A stretch of DNA of 64,000 nucleotides from Stutzerimonas stutzeri (GTDB lineage: Bacteria > Pseudomonadota > Gammaproteobacteria > Pseudomonadales > Pseudomonadaceae): contig NZ_PPXG01000004.1 in assembly GCF_002909485.1 (NCBI RefSeq), positions 310,001 to 374,000 on the forward strand. The letters are read 5' to 3'. The notes beneath the pieces are model-generated. The model saw only the letters and a list, made by a program, of their open reading frames with translations, was not told the origin of the DNA and searched no databases. The translations under genes were made by a program, and so were the position numbers. Of the stretch, positions 9,935 to 18,547 are shown piece by piece (the first letter of the stretch is position 1; each line of letters starts with the position of its first letter).

Positions 9935-9952
9935 CGCAGGCGATAGCCTGCG
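9935..9952. terminator. Hairpin between nfi and ampD
   Basis: CGCAGGC (9935-9941) pairs with GCCTGCG (9946-9952) across a GATA loop. No T tract follows, so its role as a terminator is tentative. Confidence 0.35.
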
Positions 9953-9978
9953 GGCCTGATGTCAGCATGGACCTCACG

Positions 9979-10530
9979 ATGAATCTGGATTCTGCCACCG
10001 GCTGGTGCCACGGCGTCCTTCACTGCCCGTCGCCGAACTTCAATCAGCGCCCGGCAGGCGAAATCTCCCTGCTGGTAATTCACAACATCAGCCTGCCACC
10101 GGGGCAGTTCGGTACTGGCAAGGTTCAGCAGTTCTTTCAGAATGGCCTGCAGTGCAGCGAGCATCCTTTCTTCGAGGAGATTGCCGAGCTGCGAGTATCG
10201 GCGCATTTCCTCATCGAGCGTGATGGCGCGATCACTCAGTTCGTCTCCTGTCTGGATCGCGCCTGGCATGCCGGGATTTCCTGCTTCGACGGGCGCGAGA
10301 GCTGCAACGACTTCTCCATCGGTATCGAGTTGGAGGGGACTGATCACGAACCATTCAGCGAGGCGCAGTACCAGGCGCTGATTGATCTTTGTCGGGTACT
10401 GCAGCGTGCCTATCCCGCGATCACTCCCGAGCGGGTCTGCGGACACAGCGATATCGCGCCGGAACGCAAGACCGACCCCGGCCCGGCGTTCGACTGGCAA
10501 CGGCTGCGTGTGGCCTCCATTACCTGCTGA
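9979..10530 (+). CDS. ampD: 1,6-anhydro-N-acetylmuramyl-L-alanine amidase
   Basis: Cytoplasmic zinc amidase of murein recycling; it cleaves anhydromuropeptides and so keeps AmpR-controlled beta-lactamase low. Zinc ligands H35 (VIHNIS), H156 and D166 (GHSDIAPERKTDPG) and catalytic E117 (IGIELEG) are in place. The start at MNLDSATGW is chosen by the family N-terminus; an in-frame ATG at 9967 would add four residues, and neither has a strong ribosome site. It lies 12 bp before ampE, as in P. aeruginosa. Confidence 0.95.
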   Translation: MNLDSATGWCHGVLHCPSPNFNQRPAGEISLLVIHNISLPPGQFGTGKVQQFFQNGLQCSEHPFFEEIAELRVSAHFLIERDGAITQFVSCLDRAWHAGISCFDGRESCNDFSIGIELEGTDHEPFSEAQYQALIDLCRVLQRAYPAITPERVCGHSDIAPERKTDPGPAFDWQRLRVASITC

Positions 10531-10542
10531 CGAAAGGAACGG

Positions 10543-11382
10543 ATGATGAGTTTTCTGGTGATTCTGCTGGTGCTGCTGGTGGAGAAATTCTCCGATTGGC
10601 GGCCAAGACTGCAGCACGACGGCCCATGGCTGGCGCGGCTGCGTCAAGTCGAGGCCAGCTCGCGCATGCAGCAGGCACCCTGGTTGGCGTTACTGGTGCT
10701 GGTGTTGCTGCCAGTGGTGCTGTTGGGCTTGCTGCTGGCGGCGCTGGAGCCTTTGGCCTATGGCTGGCTGAGCCTGCCGCTGCACCTGCTGGTGCTACTC
10801 TATAGCCTCGGTCGCGGTCATGCGAAGGCTGAACTCGGTGCGTTCCGTGATGCGTGGCGGCGCGGCGATCAGGAAGCGGCGGCGTTGGCTGCCGAGCGTG
10901 ACGTCGGCTTGCAGGAGCAGGACCCGCCCAGCCTGATGCATGCAGTGCAGACGCGCCTGCTGTGGAAGAGTTACGAGGGCTTTTTCGCGGTGATCTTCTG
11001 GTACTTGCTGCTCGGACCAGTGGCTGCGCTGGCTTACCGTCTGCTTTCGCTCTGTGCCGAACATGCCGAGCGAGAGGCATTGCGCGAGCGAGCCGAACAG
11101 CTGCGACATGCCTTCGATTGGTTGCCGGTGCGGGTGCTGCTTGGCAGTTTTGCGCTGGTTGGCAACTTCGTCGCCGTCAACCGAGCCCTGCTGCATGAGT
11201 TGCTGAGCTGGGATGTGCCTGCGCGTCGGCTGTTGGCTGATGCAGGCCCACTGGCCGCCGACCTGCCGCCTTCGATTGAGGGCGAGACAGGCATTGCCCG
11301 GCTCGATGCGATTGCCGCGTTGCTGGTGCGCACGCGGGTGTTCTGGTACGCCGCGATCGCGGTCTGGACGATCCTCGCTTGA
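10543..11382 (+). CDS. ampE: Regulatory signalling modulator AmpE
   Basis: Inner-membrane protein of 279 residues cotranscribed with ampD. Hydrophobic segments are visible at about 2-14, 46-66, 68-85, 143-165 and 262-278, with the conserved EKFSDWRP near the N-terminus and a CobD/CbiB-like fold typical of AmpE. Its exact role in beta-lactamase signalling is unsettled in the family. The start is the ATG after AAAGGA (10533-10538). Confidence 0.92.
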   Translation: MMSFLVILLVLLVEKFSDWRPRLQHDGPWLARLRQVEASSRMQQAPWLALLVLVLLPVVLLGLLLAALEPLAYGWLSLPLHLLVLLYSLGRGHAKAELGAFRDAWRRGDQEAAALAAERDVGLQEQDPPSLMHAVQTRLLWKSYEGFFAVIFWYLLLGPVAALAYRLLSLCAEHAEREALRERAEQLRHAFDWLPVRVLLGSFALVGNFVAVNRALLHELLSWDVPARRLLADAGPLAADLPPSIEGETGIARLDAIAALLVRTRVFWYAAIAVWTILA

Positions 11383-11529
11383 ATAGCGCTCGCTGCGGTC
11401 AGCTCTGAATAGCTCGTCATAAAGTCGCTGTATGGTCGTGCCCCCCTTGCTGCGCCGCAACCCTCAGGCCAGACGCCTCGCGCGTTCGATGACCGGCGCT
11501 TGCCTGCTGGCCATCATTTGGCTATTACC

Positions 11530-11556
11530 TTAAGTTACAAAAGCATCAACCGATAT
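11530..11556 (+). promoter_or_regulatory. Sigma-28 (FliA) promoter of chemoreceptor gene
   Basis: TTAAGTTA (11530-11537), an 11-bp spacer, then ACCGATAT (11549-11556). This closely follows the flagellar consensus TAAAGTTT-N11-GCCGATAA. It lies 94 bp before the chemoreceptor start. Confidence 0.7.
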
Positions 11557-11650
11557 CCCGTATAACCCGGGCAGATGACATCCTCTGACGAGCCCTGCTA
11601 CGCGCTGCAATAGCGTGTAAGCCAATACCAATAAAATTGGGAGACGTCGT

Positions 11651-13681
11651 GTGAATAGCCTGTTGTATCCCGCGATTGCGTTCATGAACCGCCTGAGCTT
11701 CGGCATGAAGTTCAGCTTGGTCAGCGTCCTTTTTTTCGTTCCCATGTTGCTGAGCAACTATTACCTGGTGCGTGATTCGTACCGGGAATTCGTCGGCACA
11801 AGAACCGAGCTGCAGAGCCTGGATCTGCTTGGTTCTACCCTGCAGGTGCGGCGCAGCATGGAAGACTGGCTGGACCTCGTGCGCATCGAGTCGGTCATTG
11901 GTCAGGCCGGCAATGTCGCAGCCCTCGCTTCCGGCCTGAAAAGGGTTGAAGGCGAGCTGCTTACCCAGCTTCAGGCGCTCGTGCCGGTGGGTGATGTGGC
12001 AGAGCAGATCGCCGAGTTCAACACCCGTCGCGATGAGTTGGTGGCAGGGCTGAGCGCAGCGCAGGCTGAGCAATCGCTGCAGTCCAAGGCAGCCATGGCC
12101 GAAACGCTGCTGGGCCACACACAGGTGATGATCAAGCTGGTGGCCGGGCAATCCGGGCTCAGTCAGGACGTCGCGCGTGAGGTGCGCTTGCTGGCCGAGT
12201 TGCTGACCACGGTCACACCAGCCATTAGCGCATCGCTGGGCCAGGGGCGCGCCGTGGGTTCCTATACCTTTGGCCAGGGCTACCTCAATTCCGACGCCAG
12301 CAATACGCTGGACAACCTTGTGCTGGAGCTGGAAAAGCAGCAGGTACAGTACGCAGCGCAGCTGCAGGACGCGCTCGGCGCGAGCGCAGCGGCGCGTAGT
12401 CGGCTTGAGTCGTTTGCCACCGCCAGCCGTGAGTCGCTGCAGGCGAGCAGCGATATCCTGCAGGACGAGGTGATCATGGCGGAGGCGCTCGATCGCCCGT
12501 GGGAGCAGTTCTACGAGCGCATCAGTGCGCAGATGGCCAAGACCTATCAGTTGAACGACGCCATTCTCGATGTCCTCGCGGTGCAGCTGGTCGAACGACT
12601 GGAGGAGAAACGCCTGCTGATGACTTTGCTGCTTTCGGCACTGGCTGTCGTGCTGTTCCTCGTCGCTTACCTGTACGCGGGGTTCTATGCCTCTACTCGT
12701 GCATCGCTGCGTAGCCTCGGTGAGATCATGGGCAAGGTCGCCGGCGGCGACATGACCGTGCGCTATCAGGTGCAAAGTCGCGACGAGCTGGGGGAGTTGG
12801 GTCAGGTATTCAATACCACCGTGGCGCAGATCCGCGAGTTGATCGAGCGAGTCGGCCAGACGGTCGCTGAGGTCGAGCGTCAGGCGCAGCGGGTCGAAAG
12901 CGTCTCCGGTGAGAGCAACCAGACGGTGTCCGAGCAGCGCGGCCAGATCGAGCAGGTGGCTACGGCTATGAACGAAATGTCCGCCACCGCCCAGGAGGTC
13001 GCCAGCAGTGCCGAGGCGGCGGTAGGCAGCGCGCAGAGTGTCAATCAGGAGACCGTCAGCGGTCGGGCGCTGGTGGTGGCCCAGGTCGGCGGTATTCAGC
13101 GTCTGGCCGGTGAGATCGAGCAGTCGGTGCAGGTGATCAACCAACTGGCCGGCGACAGCAAGTCGATCAGCCAGGTGCTGGACGTGATCAAGACCATCGC
13201 CGAGCAAACCAACCTGTTGGCACTCAATGCCGCTATCGAGGCGGCGCGCGCCGGTGAGCAGGGCCGCGGTTTCGCCGTTGTCGCCGATGAAGTACGCGGG
13301 CTGGCGCAGCGGACGCAGAAATCCACCGCGGAAATCGAGCAGATGATCGCGCGCCTGCAAAACGGAGTCGGCGCAGCGGTCAGTGCCATGCATGCCAGTC
13401 AAGCGTTGGCGGAAGGCACGGTCGGGCAGTCGGCGCAGGTGGAGCAGGCGCTGGAAAACATCCTCGGTGCAGTAGGGCAGATTGTTGATCAGAACCAGCA
13501 GATTGCGGCGGCAGCGGAGCAGCAGACGGCCGTTGCTCACGATATCGATCGCAACATCGTTGCCATAAATGAGGCTGGTCAGCGCACTGCCGAAGGTGCC
13601 GGTCACACCGAGCAGGCGAGTCGCGAACTGTCGCAGCTGGTCGGGCGCCTACAGCAACTGATCGGTGCGTTTCGCGTCTGA
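11651..13681 (+). CDS. Methyl-accepting chemotaxis protein
   Basis: A 676-residue transmembrane chemoreceptor. TM1 is at about 20-38, a long helical periplasmic sensor at about 40-310, TM2 at about 320-345, then HAMP (to about 400) and a signalling domain with the conserved hairpin [20 protein letters not shown] near 515-535. It signals through CheA/CheW. Ligand unknown. The start is GTG after GGGAG, and a sigma-28 promoter lies upstream. The position directly after ampDE matches the Pseudomonas gene order. Confidence 0.93.
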   Translation: MNSLLYPAIAFMNRLSFGMKFSLVSVLFFVPMLLSNYYLVRDSYREFVGTRTELQSLDLLGSTLQVRRSMEDWLDLVRIESVIGQAGNVAALASGLKRVEGELLTQLQALVPVGDVAEQIAEFNTRRDELVAGLSAAQAEQSLQSKAAMAETLLGHTQVMIKLVAGQSGLSQDVAREVRLLAELLTTVTPAISASLGQGRAVGSYTFGQGYLNSDASNTLDNLVLELEKQQVQYAAQLQDALGASAAARSRLESFATASRESLQASSDILQDEVIMAEALDRPWEQFYERISAQMAKTYQLNDAILDVLAVQLVERLEEKRLLMTLLLSALAVVLFLVAYLYAGFYASTRASLRSLGEIMGKVAGGDMTVRYQVQSRDELGELGQVFNTTVAQIRELIERVGQTVAEVERQAQRVESVSGESNQTVSEQRGQIEQVATAMNEMSATAQEVASSAEAAVGSAQSVNQETVSGRALVVAQVGGIQRLAGEIEQSVQVINQLAGDSKSISQVLDVIKTIAEQTNLLALNAAIEAARAGEQGRGFAVVADEVRGLAQRTQKSTAEIEQMIARLQNGVGAAVSAMHASQALAEGTVGQSAQVEQALENILGAVGQIVDQNQQIAAAAEQQTAVAHDIDRNIVAINEAGQRTAEGAGHTEQASRELSQLVGRLQQLIGAFRV

Positions 13682-13690
13682 GCCAGTGCT

Positions 13691-13715
13691 GCCGCAGGTT
13701 TCTCAGGCCTGCGGC
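13691..13715. terminator. Bidirectional hairpin between chemoreceptor and tatD
   Basis: GCCGCAGG (13691-13698) pairs with CCTGCGGC (13708-13715) between convergent genes, overlapping the last codons of the tatD-type gene. Confidence 0.5.
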
Positions 13716-14488
13716 CAGCCAAACAGCTCGCAGCTGTTGCGATAGCTCGCGGCAGCCAGTTCTTCGGCGCTAATGCCTTTCAAGTCGGCGAGCATTCGGC
13801 AGATTTCCGGCAACAGCTCCGGGCTGTTGCGCTCACCGGCATGGCCCGCAGGCGGGATGTCCGGTGAGTCGGTTTCCAGCACGATGGCGTCCAGCGGCAG
13901 TTGTTTCAACACCCGATGCATCCGCAGCGCCTGCGGCCAAGTGCCGGCGCCACCGAGGCCCAGCTTGAAGCCCAGACGCAGGTATTCCTGAGCCTCTTCC
14001 CAGCTGCCACTGAAAGCGTGCACGACGCCGGTGCGCTTCAGCTTGTGCCGTTTGAGCATGGCGATCATCGGTGCATGGGCGCGGCGCACATGCAGCAGTA
14101 CTGGCAATTCGAACTCCGCCGCCAGTGTCAGCTGCGCCTCGAGCAATTGATGTTGCCGCTCTATGTCGGGGTCTTCGATGTAGTAGTCCAGGCCGATTTC
14201 GCCAATGGCGCAGAGCTTGGATTCACCGCGTAATCGGTTCAGCCAGCCGCGCAGCTGCTCCACGTGCTCGTCGCGGTGCTCGTCGATAAAGATTGGGTGC
14301 AATCCCAGGGCGGCGTAAGCGGCCGGTTGTACACAGGCCAGATGCCAGACCCGTTCCCAGTTCGGCTCGTGCACACCGAGCACCACGATGCGCTGCACCC
14401 CGGCAGCCTGGCTGCGGGAGAACACCTCGGCGCGGTCGTCATCGAACATCTCGAAGTCGAGGTGGGTATGGGTGTCGATCAGCTGCAC
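13703..14488 (-). CDS. TatD family metal-dependent deoxyribonuclease
   Basis: A 261-residue TIM-barrel hydrolase. Metal-binding HTHLD follows the first strand (residues 6-10), with GEIGLDYY, HVRRAH, HAFSGS and ETDSPDIPP farther on, all TatD signatures. Family members act as 3'-5' exonucleases in DNA repair or turnover. The start is GTG at 14488. It points toward the chemoreceptor gene and is followed upstream by a small unknown gene on the same strand. Confidence 0.9.
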   Translation of the reverse strand: MQLIDTHTHLDFEMFDDDRAEVFSRSQAAGVQRIVVLGVHEPNWERVWHLACVQPAAYAALGLHPIFIDEHRDEHVEQLRGWLNRLRGESKLCAIGEIGLDYYIEDPDIERQHQLLEAQLTLAAEFELPVLLHVRRAHAPMIAMLKRHKLKRTGVVHAFSGSWEEAQEYLRLGFKLGLGGAGTWPQALRMHRVLKQLPLDAIVLETDSPDIPPAGHAGERNSPELLPEICRMLADLKGISAEELAAASYRNSCELFGWPQA

Positions 14489-14537
14489 GAGCAGACTCCG
14501 TGGTCAGCGGTGGAAGGGATGTAATGCTACAGGTCCT

Positions 14538-14780
14538 TCAGTCGCGTTCCTCTTCGATCTGAATGTCGCTGACACCTAGCTCCGCAACTCGGCTTGCTTC
14601 GCTAGAGCGGATTGGATTTTCCCATGGAGCATCGATCGCTGCGCGTGGTTCACGGACGTGATGCAGCAGTATTTCCAGCTCGGCTTGCTCCAGCCCGGGC
14701 AACTCGAACGAGCTGAGCAGTATTGATGCGGGCTCGCCATTGATGTGGTAGTGGATGCGGTAACGCTTCAGTTCGGTCAT
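14538..14780 (-). CDS. Conserved hypothetical protein (80 aa)
   Basis: A small soluble protein of 80 residues rich in Glu; no signal peptide or membrane helix. The first 35 residues (LKRYRIHYHINGEPASILL) look like a beta hairpin. It sits 51 bp upstream of the ada gene end and 49 bp before the tatD-type start on the same strand. Function not recognised. Its backbone-like codon use and conserved-looking start support it as a real gene. Confidence 0.6.
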   Translation of the reverse strand: MTELKRYRIHYHINGEPASILLSSFELPGLEQAELEILLHHVREPRAAIDAPWENPIRSSEASRVAELGVSDIQIEEERD

Positions 14781-14831
14781 GGCGGCTTCCGGCAGTTGGC
14801 GACAGTGCCATATCTGACCGCCGGATTCCGC

Positions 14832-15872
14832 TCAGGCTCCCGGCTCGCTCTGCGCTTCTCGCTCAAGCAGCGCCGCCTTGCGTTCAATTCCCCATCGATA
14901 GCCGGTCAGCGCGTGCTGGGCGCCTACCACGCGGTGGCAGGGCACCAGCAACCCGATGGGGTTGCTGGCGCAGGCGCGGGCCACCGCACGGGCGTGGCTG
15001 CCGAGTGCTGCCGCAAGCTCACCGTAGCGTCGTGTCTCCCCGGCGGGAATCTGCTGCAGCGCCTGCCAGACACGTTGCTGGAAGGCCGTGCCGCGCAGAT
15101 CGAGCGGCAGCCGGGCTGCGTGCAGTGGTTCTTCCAGTTGGCTGACGATTGCCCGCAACCATTCACCCAGGCCTTCCTGGTCGCGCTGCAGCTGTGCCGC
15201 GGCAAAGCGAGAGCGCAGCTCGTCTTCCAGCGCTGTTGGGTCGTCGCCGAACAGCAGGGCGCAGATACCTTTGTCGCTGCTGGCGACCAGCAACAGGCCG
15301 AGCGGGCAGGGCGCCAGGGCATAGCGCAGGGTTTCGCCTGCACCTTTGCGTCGGCGCTGGGCCGGCGTCAGCGCCTGCGCTTCGGCGTAGGGTGCCCGCG
15401 TGCCGGAGTAACCGGCGGCGAGGGCGGCATCGAGTACCGAATCCGCCTCGACTAGGTGGGTTTCCAGGCGTTCGCGGCGGCGGGCCGCTGACCACCCCCG
15501 AGGGGTCATGCCGGTGCGCGCCTTGAATGCCCGTGACAGGTAGGCCGGCGATAGCCCAATTCGCGCAGCCAGTTGCTGCAGTGGCAGTGGTGCCTCGGCT
15601 TCGTCGAGCAGGCGGCAGGCGGCGACAACCAATGCGTCAAGCTGCTCACTTGGGCTTGGTCCGCAGGGCGAGCAGCGACGGCACGGGCGAAATCCATCCG
15701 TTTCTGCCTTGGCAGCGTCGGCGTAGAACACTACTCGCTCACGTGCCGGCCGGCGTGCCGGGCAGCTGGGGCGACAGAAAATGCCGGTCGAACGCACGGC
15801 AAACACGAAGCGGCCATCGAAGGCTGCATCGCGCTCGCAAAGGGCTTGCCAGCAGCGGTCGTGGTCGAGCAT
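14832..15872 (-). CDS. ada: Ada: methylphosphotriester/O6-methylguanine-DNA methyltransferase and regulator
   Basis: A 346-residue bifunctional protein of the adaptive response to alkylation. The N-terminal zinc domain has Cys ligands at 33, 37, 64 and 67 (FCRPSC...PCRRC). It is followed by an AraC HTH (about 85-180) and a C-terminal methyltransferase with the suicide Cys312 in VPCHRVVG. It both repairs methylated DNA and, when methylated, activates its own regulon. All three modules are complete. Confidence 0.95.
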   Translation of the reverse strand: MLDHDRCWQALCERDAAFDGRFVFAVRSTGIFCRPSCPARRPARERVVFYADAAKAETDGFRPCRRCSPCGPSPSEQLDALVVAACRLLDEAEAPLPLQQLAARIGLSPAYLSRAFKARTGMTPRGWSAARRRERLETHLVEADSVLDAALAAGYSGTRAPYAEAQALTPAQRRRKGAGETLRYALAPCPLGLLLVASSDKGICALLFGDDPTALEDELRSRFAAAQLQRDQEGLGEWLRAIVSQLEEPLHAARLPLDLRGTAFQQRVWQALQQIPAGETRRYGELAAALGSHARAVARACASNPIGLLVPCHRVVGAQHALTGYRWGIERKAALLEREAQSEPGA

Positions 15873-16029
15873 GGCGCGACTCCTTGATTGATAGAGGGAT
15901 TGTCAGCCCTGCGTCGTGCTTGCGCCAACCCGATGCGTGCTTTCAAAGTCGATGGGGAGCATGGAAGCCGGTCGGCGATTGCCGTAACCTGCAGCATCGC
16001 CATGACCGAGAAGGACCTGCAAGCCGCTG

Positions 16030-16920
16030 ATGAAAACGCCTAAACGACTCGAACCGCTGATCGAGGATGGCCTGATCGACGAGGTGCTGCGACCGCTGAT
16101 GAGCGGCAAGGAAGCAGCGGTATACGTGGTGCGCTGTGGCGATGAGCTGCGCTGCGCCAAGGTCTACAAGGAAGCCAACAAGCGCAGCTTCCGTCAGGCC
16201 GTGAAGTACCAGGAAGGCCGCAAGGTGCGCAGTAGCCGCGATGCTCGCGCCATGGCCAAAGGCTCCAAGCACGGGCGCAAGGAGAAGGAAGACAACTGGC
16301 AGAACGCCGAGGTCGCGGCGCTGTTTCGCCTGGCAGACGCCGGCGTGCGCGTGCCAAAGCCGTACGACTTTCTCGATGGCGTGTTGCTGATGGAAATGAT
16401 CGCCGGTGAGGATGGCGATGCCGCACCACGGCTCAATGACGTCGACCTGCATCCGGACGATGCTCGCGAGTTCCATGCCTTCATGATTCACGAAGTGGTC
16501 AAGATGCTCTGCGCGGGGCTGGTGCACGGTGACTTGTCCGAGTTCAACGTGCTGCTCGATGAGCATGGCCCGGTGATCATCGACCTGCCGCAGGCGGTGG
16601 ATGCCGCAGGCAACAACCATGCGTTCGAGATGCTCGAGCGGGACGTTGGCAACATGTCGGCCTATTTCGGACAGTTCGCGCCGGAACTCAGGTTCACTCG
16701 CTATGCCAAGGAGATGTGGGCGCTGTACGAGCAGGGCAAGCTGACCACCGAGACCGAGCTGACCGGGGAGTTTGCCGAGCCCGAAGACGCCGCGGATATC
16801 GATGCGGTAATGCGCGAGATCAAGGCGACGCTGGCCGAGCAGGAGCGCCGGGAGGCCTTGCGAGGCGCGGATGATGCGCCGAAGGATGAGCCACCAGAGC
16901 CGCCATGGATGAGGGGGTGA
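16030..16920 (+). CDS. RIO1-family serine protein kinase
   Basis: A 296-residue atypical kinase: an ATP-binding Lys44 (CAKVYKE), the catalytic loop HGDLSEFNVL with D168 and N173, and the metal-binding D185 (IIDLPQAVD). A charged C-terminal tail follows. Such bacterial RIO proteins resemble ribosome-biogenesis kinases, but their substrates in Pseudomonas are unknown. The start is the ATG at 16030; a weak AAGGA lies 15 bases upstream. Confidence 0.85.
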   Translation: MKTPKRLEPLIEDGLIDEVLRPLMSGKEAAVYVVRCGDELRCAKVYKEANKRSFRQAVKYQEGRKVRSSRDARAMAKGSKHGRKEKEDNWQNAEVAALFRLADAGVRVPKPYDFLDGVLLMEMIAGEDGDAAPRLNDVDLHPDDAREFHAFMIHEVVKMLCAGLVHGDLSEFNVLLDEHGPVIIDLPQAVDAAGNNHAFEMLERDVGNMSAYFGQFAPELRFTRYAKEMWALYEQGKLTTETELTGEFAEPEDAADIDAVMREIKATLAEQERREALRGADDAPKDEPPEPPWMRG

Positions 16921-16924
16921 TCGG

Positions 16925-16950
16925 CAGTCTCTAGCAAGAGCTGGAGACTG
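16925..16950 (+). terminator. Hairpin after RIO kinase gene
   Basis: An 11-bp stem with one G-T pair, CAGTCTCTAGC (16925-16935) with GCTGGAGACTG (16940-16950), and an AAGA loop, right after the stop codon. There is no T tract. Confidence 0.45.
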
Positions 16951-17083
16951 CTGGCTCTGCTTCGTTGAGCCGCTTGATCGCCTGGTTTCCCAGGAGGGCG
17001 AACCAGGCTATCTAGTGGCTCGGCAATAGGTTTGGCTAGAGCGTCCAAAGGCTTTGGCTTTTCAACGGCTTCACTGTGCTCGT

Positions 17084-18547
17084 TTATTTCTCTGCAGGCC
17101 TAGCCCCAGCATCTGCGGACTCAGCCTGCCACCCACCTCCCAACGCCACATACAATGCCACCTGGGCCGTCGCTAGCTCCGTCCTGCCCTCGAGCGCTTG
17201 TCGCTTGGCCTGTAGTGCACCACGCTGGGCGTCCAGCACTTCACTCAGGTTGGCTTCCCCCAGCTCGTAGCTGCGCTGCGCCAGCCGATGCGCCCGTTCG
17301 CGGTGTTCGCGGGTGCGGCTGAGCGATACGTGCCTGCGCTGCTGACCGGCCATCCTCGTCAGGCCACGCTCGACTTCCTCCAGCGCACGGGCCAACGCCT
17401 GTTCGAATGCGACGTAGGCGGTCTCGCCCTCGGCGTCGGCCAGGTCGATGGCTGCGCCGCGGCGTGGATAGTCGAGCAGCGGTAGGCCAAAGGTGGCGCC
17501 GACCCTGGCGAAGTTCGACGCGCTGGACACTGCGTCGCCCAAGGCAAAGCCGGAGCGGCCTACCGCGGCCTGAACCGCCAGCTTGGGAAACAGGTCGCGG
17601 CGGGCGGCCAACGATTGCAGCTCGGCTGCGTCCAGTCGCGCGGCTTCGGCGATAAGATCCGGGCGGCGACGCAGCAAGTCGATGGGCTGGCCCGGGGCGA
17701 TGCGCTGCTCGGCCAACGGGACCGGCGCGCTGGAAGCGAGGCGTGCAGCGGTGCGGCCCGGCGGCTCGGCGAGCAGGGTGTCCAGCGCCAGGTGCGCTTC
17801 GGCCAGGTGAATGTCCAACTCGTCCAGGTCGGCTTCCAACGATGCGCGTTCGGCGGAGGTGGCTTCCACGTCCAGTCGGGTCACTTCGCCGGCATGAAAC
17901 AGCAGACCGGCTATGCGCTCCAGCTCGCGCGCCACTTCGATGCCCTCGACCAGCAGGGCGCGCTGGCCCTGCAACGCGCGCAGCTGCAAGTAGCCCTGGG
18001 CGGTGTTCGAGGCCACAGCCAGCCGCGCGGCGACCGTTTGCGCCGCGGCCGAACGCAATTGCTGGGCCGCGCTGTCACGCCGTGCGCGGGTCGCGCCGAA
18101 CAGGTCCAGCTCCCAGGTCGCCTGCAGCGCCAGCTCCCAAGTGTCGACGCTGATCACGTCATCGTCAGGGATAAAATCGGCCAACGGGCTGCCGGGTTCG
18201 GCGTCCTGATCGTTCTCGATCCACTGCCGGCTGGCCGAGCCGGGCAGGTCGAAGCTGGGCAGCAGGCCAGCGCGCGACTGCCGCAGCTGTGCGCGTGCCG
18301 AAGTGACACGGGCCATGGCCAGGCGCACGTCGTGGTTCTGCTGCATGGCGCGGCTGACCAGCGCGGTGAGCTGCGGATCGTCGAACTGGCGCCACCAGGC
18401 CGCCAGCGTCTCGGCATCGGCCGCGTGCCTGCCGGCGGCGCTGAACCAGCTTGCCGGCAGCTGCGGTTCGGCGTGCTGCGGTGCACTGGAGCAGGCGCTC
18501 AAGGCCAGGGCGAGCAGCAGCGGGGCGGCCAGGGCCTTGGCAGTCAT
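17084..18547 (-). CDS. RND efflux outer-membrane lipoprotein (OprM/NodT type)
   Basis: A 487-residue outer-membrane channel. The signal peptide ends in a lipobox LSAC with acylated Cys19. Two repeats of the long helical outer-membrane-factor fold follow (SWF near 40, SRAGLLPSFDL, and later RRDLFPKLAV). It is the third gene of the operon: its ATG overlaps the stop of the RND gene by four bases (ATGA), so translation is probably coupled. It forms the exit duct of the tripartite pump. Confidence 0.93.
   Translation of the reverse strand: MTAKALAAPLLLALALSACSSAPQHAEPQLPASWFSAAGRHAADAETLAAWWRQFDDPQLTALVSRAMQQNHDVRLAMARVTSARAQLRQSRAGLLPSFDLPGSASRQWIENDQDAEPGSPLADFIPDDDVISVDTWELALQATWELDLFGATRARRDSAAQQLRSAAAQTVAARLAVASNTAQGYLQLRALQGQRALLVEGIEVARELERIAGLLFHAGEVTRLDVEATSAERASLEADLDELDIHLAEAHLALDTLLAEPPGRTAARLASSAPVPLAEQRIAPGQPIDLLRRRPDLIAEAARLDAAELQSLAARRDLFPKLAVQAAVGRSGFALGDAVSSASNFARVGATFGLPLLDYPRRGAAIDLADAEGETAYVAFEQALARALEEVERGLTRMAGQQRRHVSLSRTREHRERAHRLAQRSYELGEANLSEVLDAQRGALQAKRQALEGRTELATAQVALYVALGGGWQAESADAGARPAEK

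Noticed and set aside
9127..10647. 506-codon minus-strand frame across nfi and ampD
   Set aside because: Antisense to two well-supported genes; a by-product of high GC at the third position.
11546..13606. Long open frame (686 codons) on the minus strand
   Set aside because: Lies wholly antisense to the chemoreceptor with full domain structure; the translation is rich in His/Leu/Arg and has no family resemblance.
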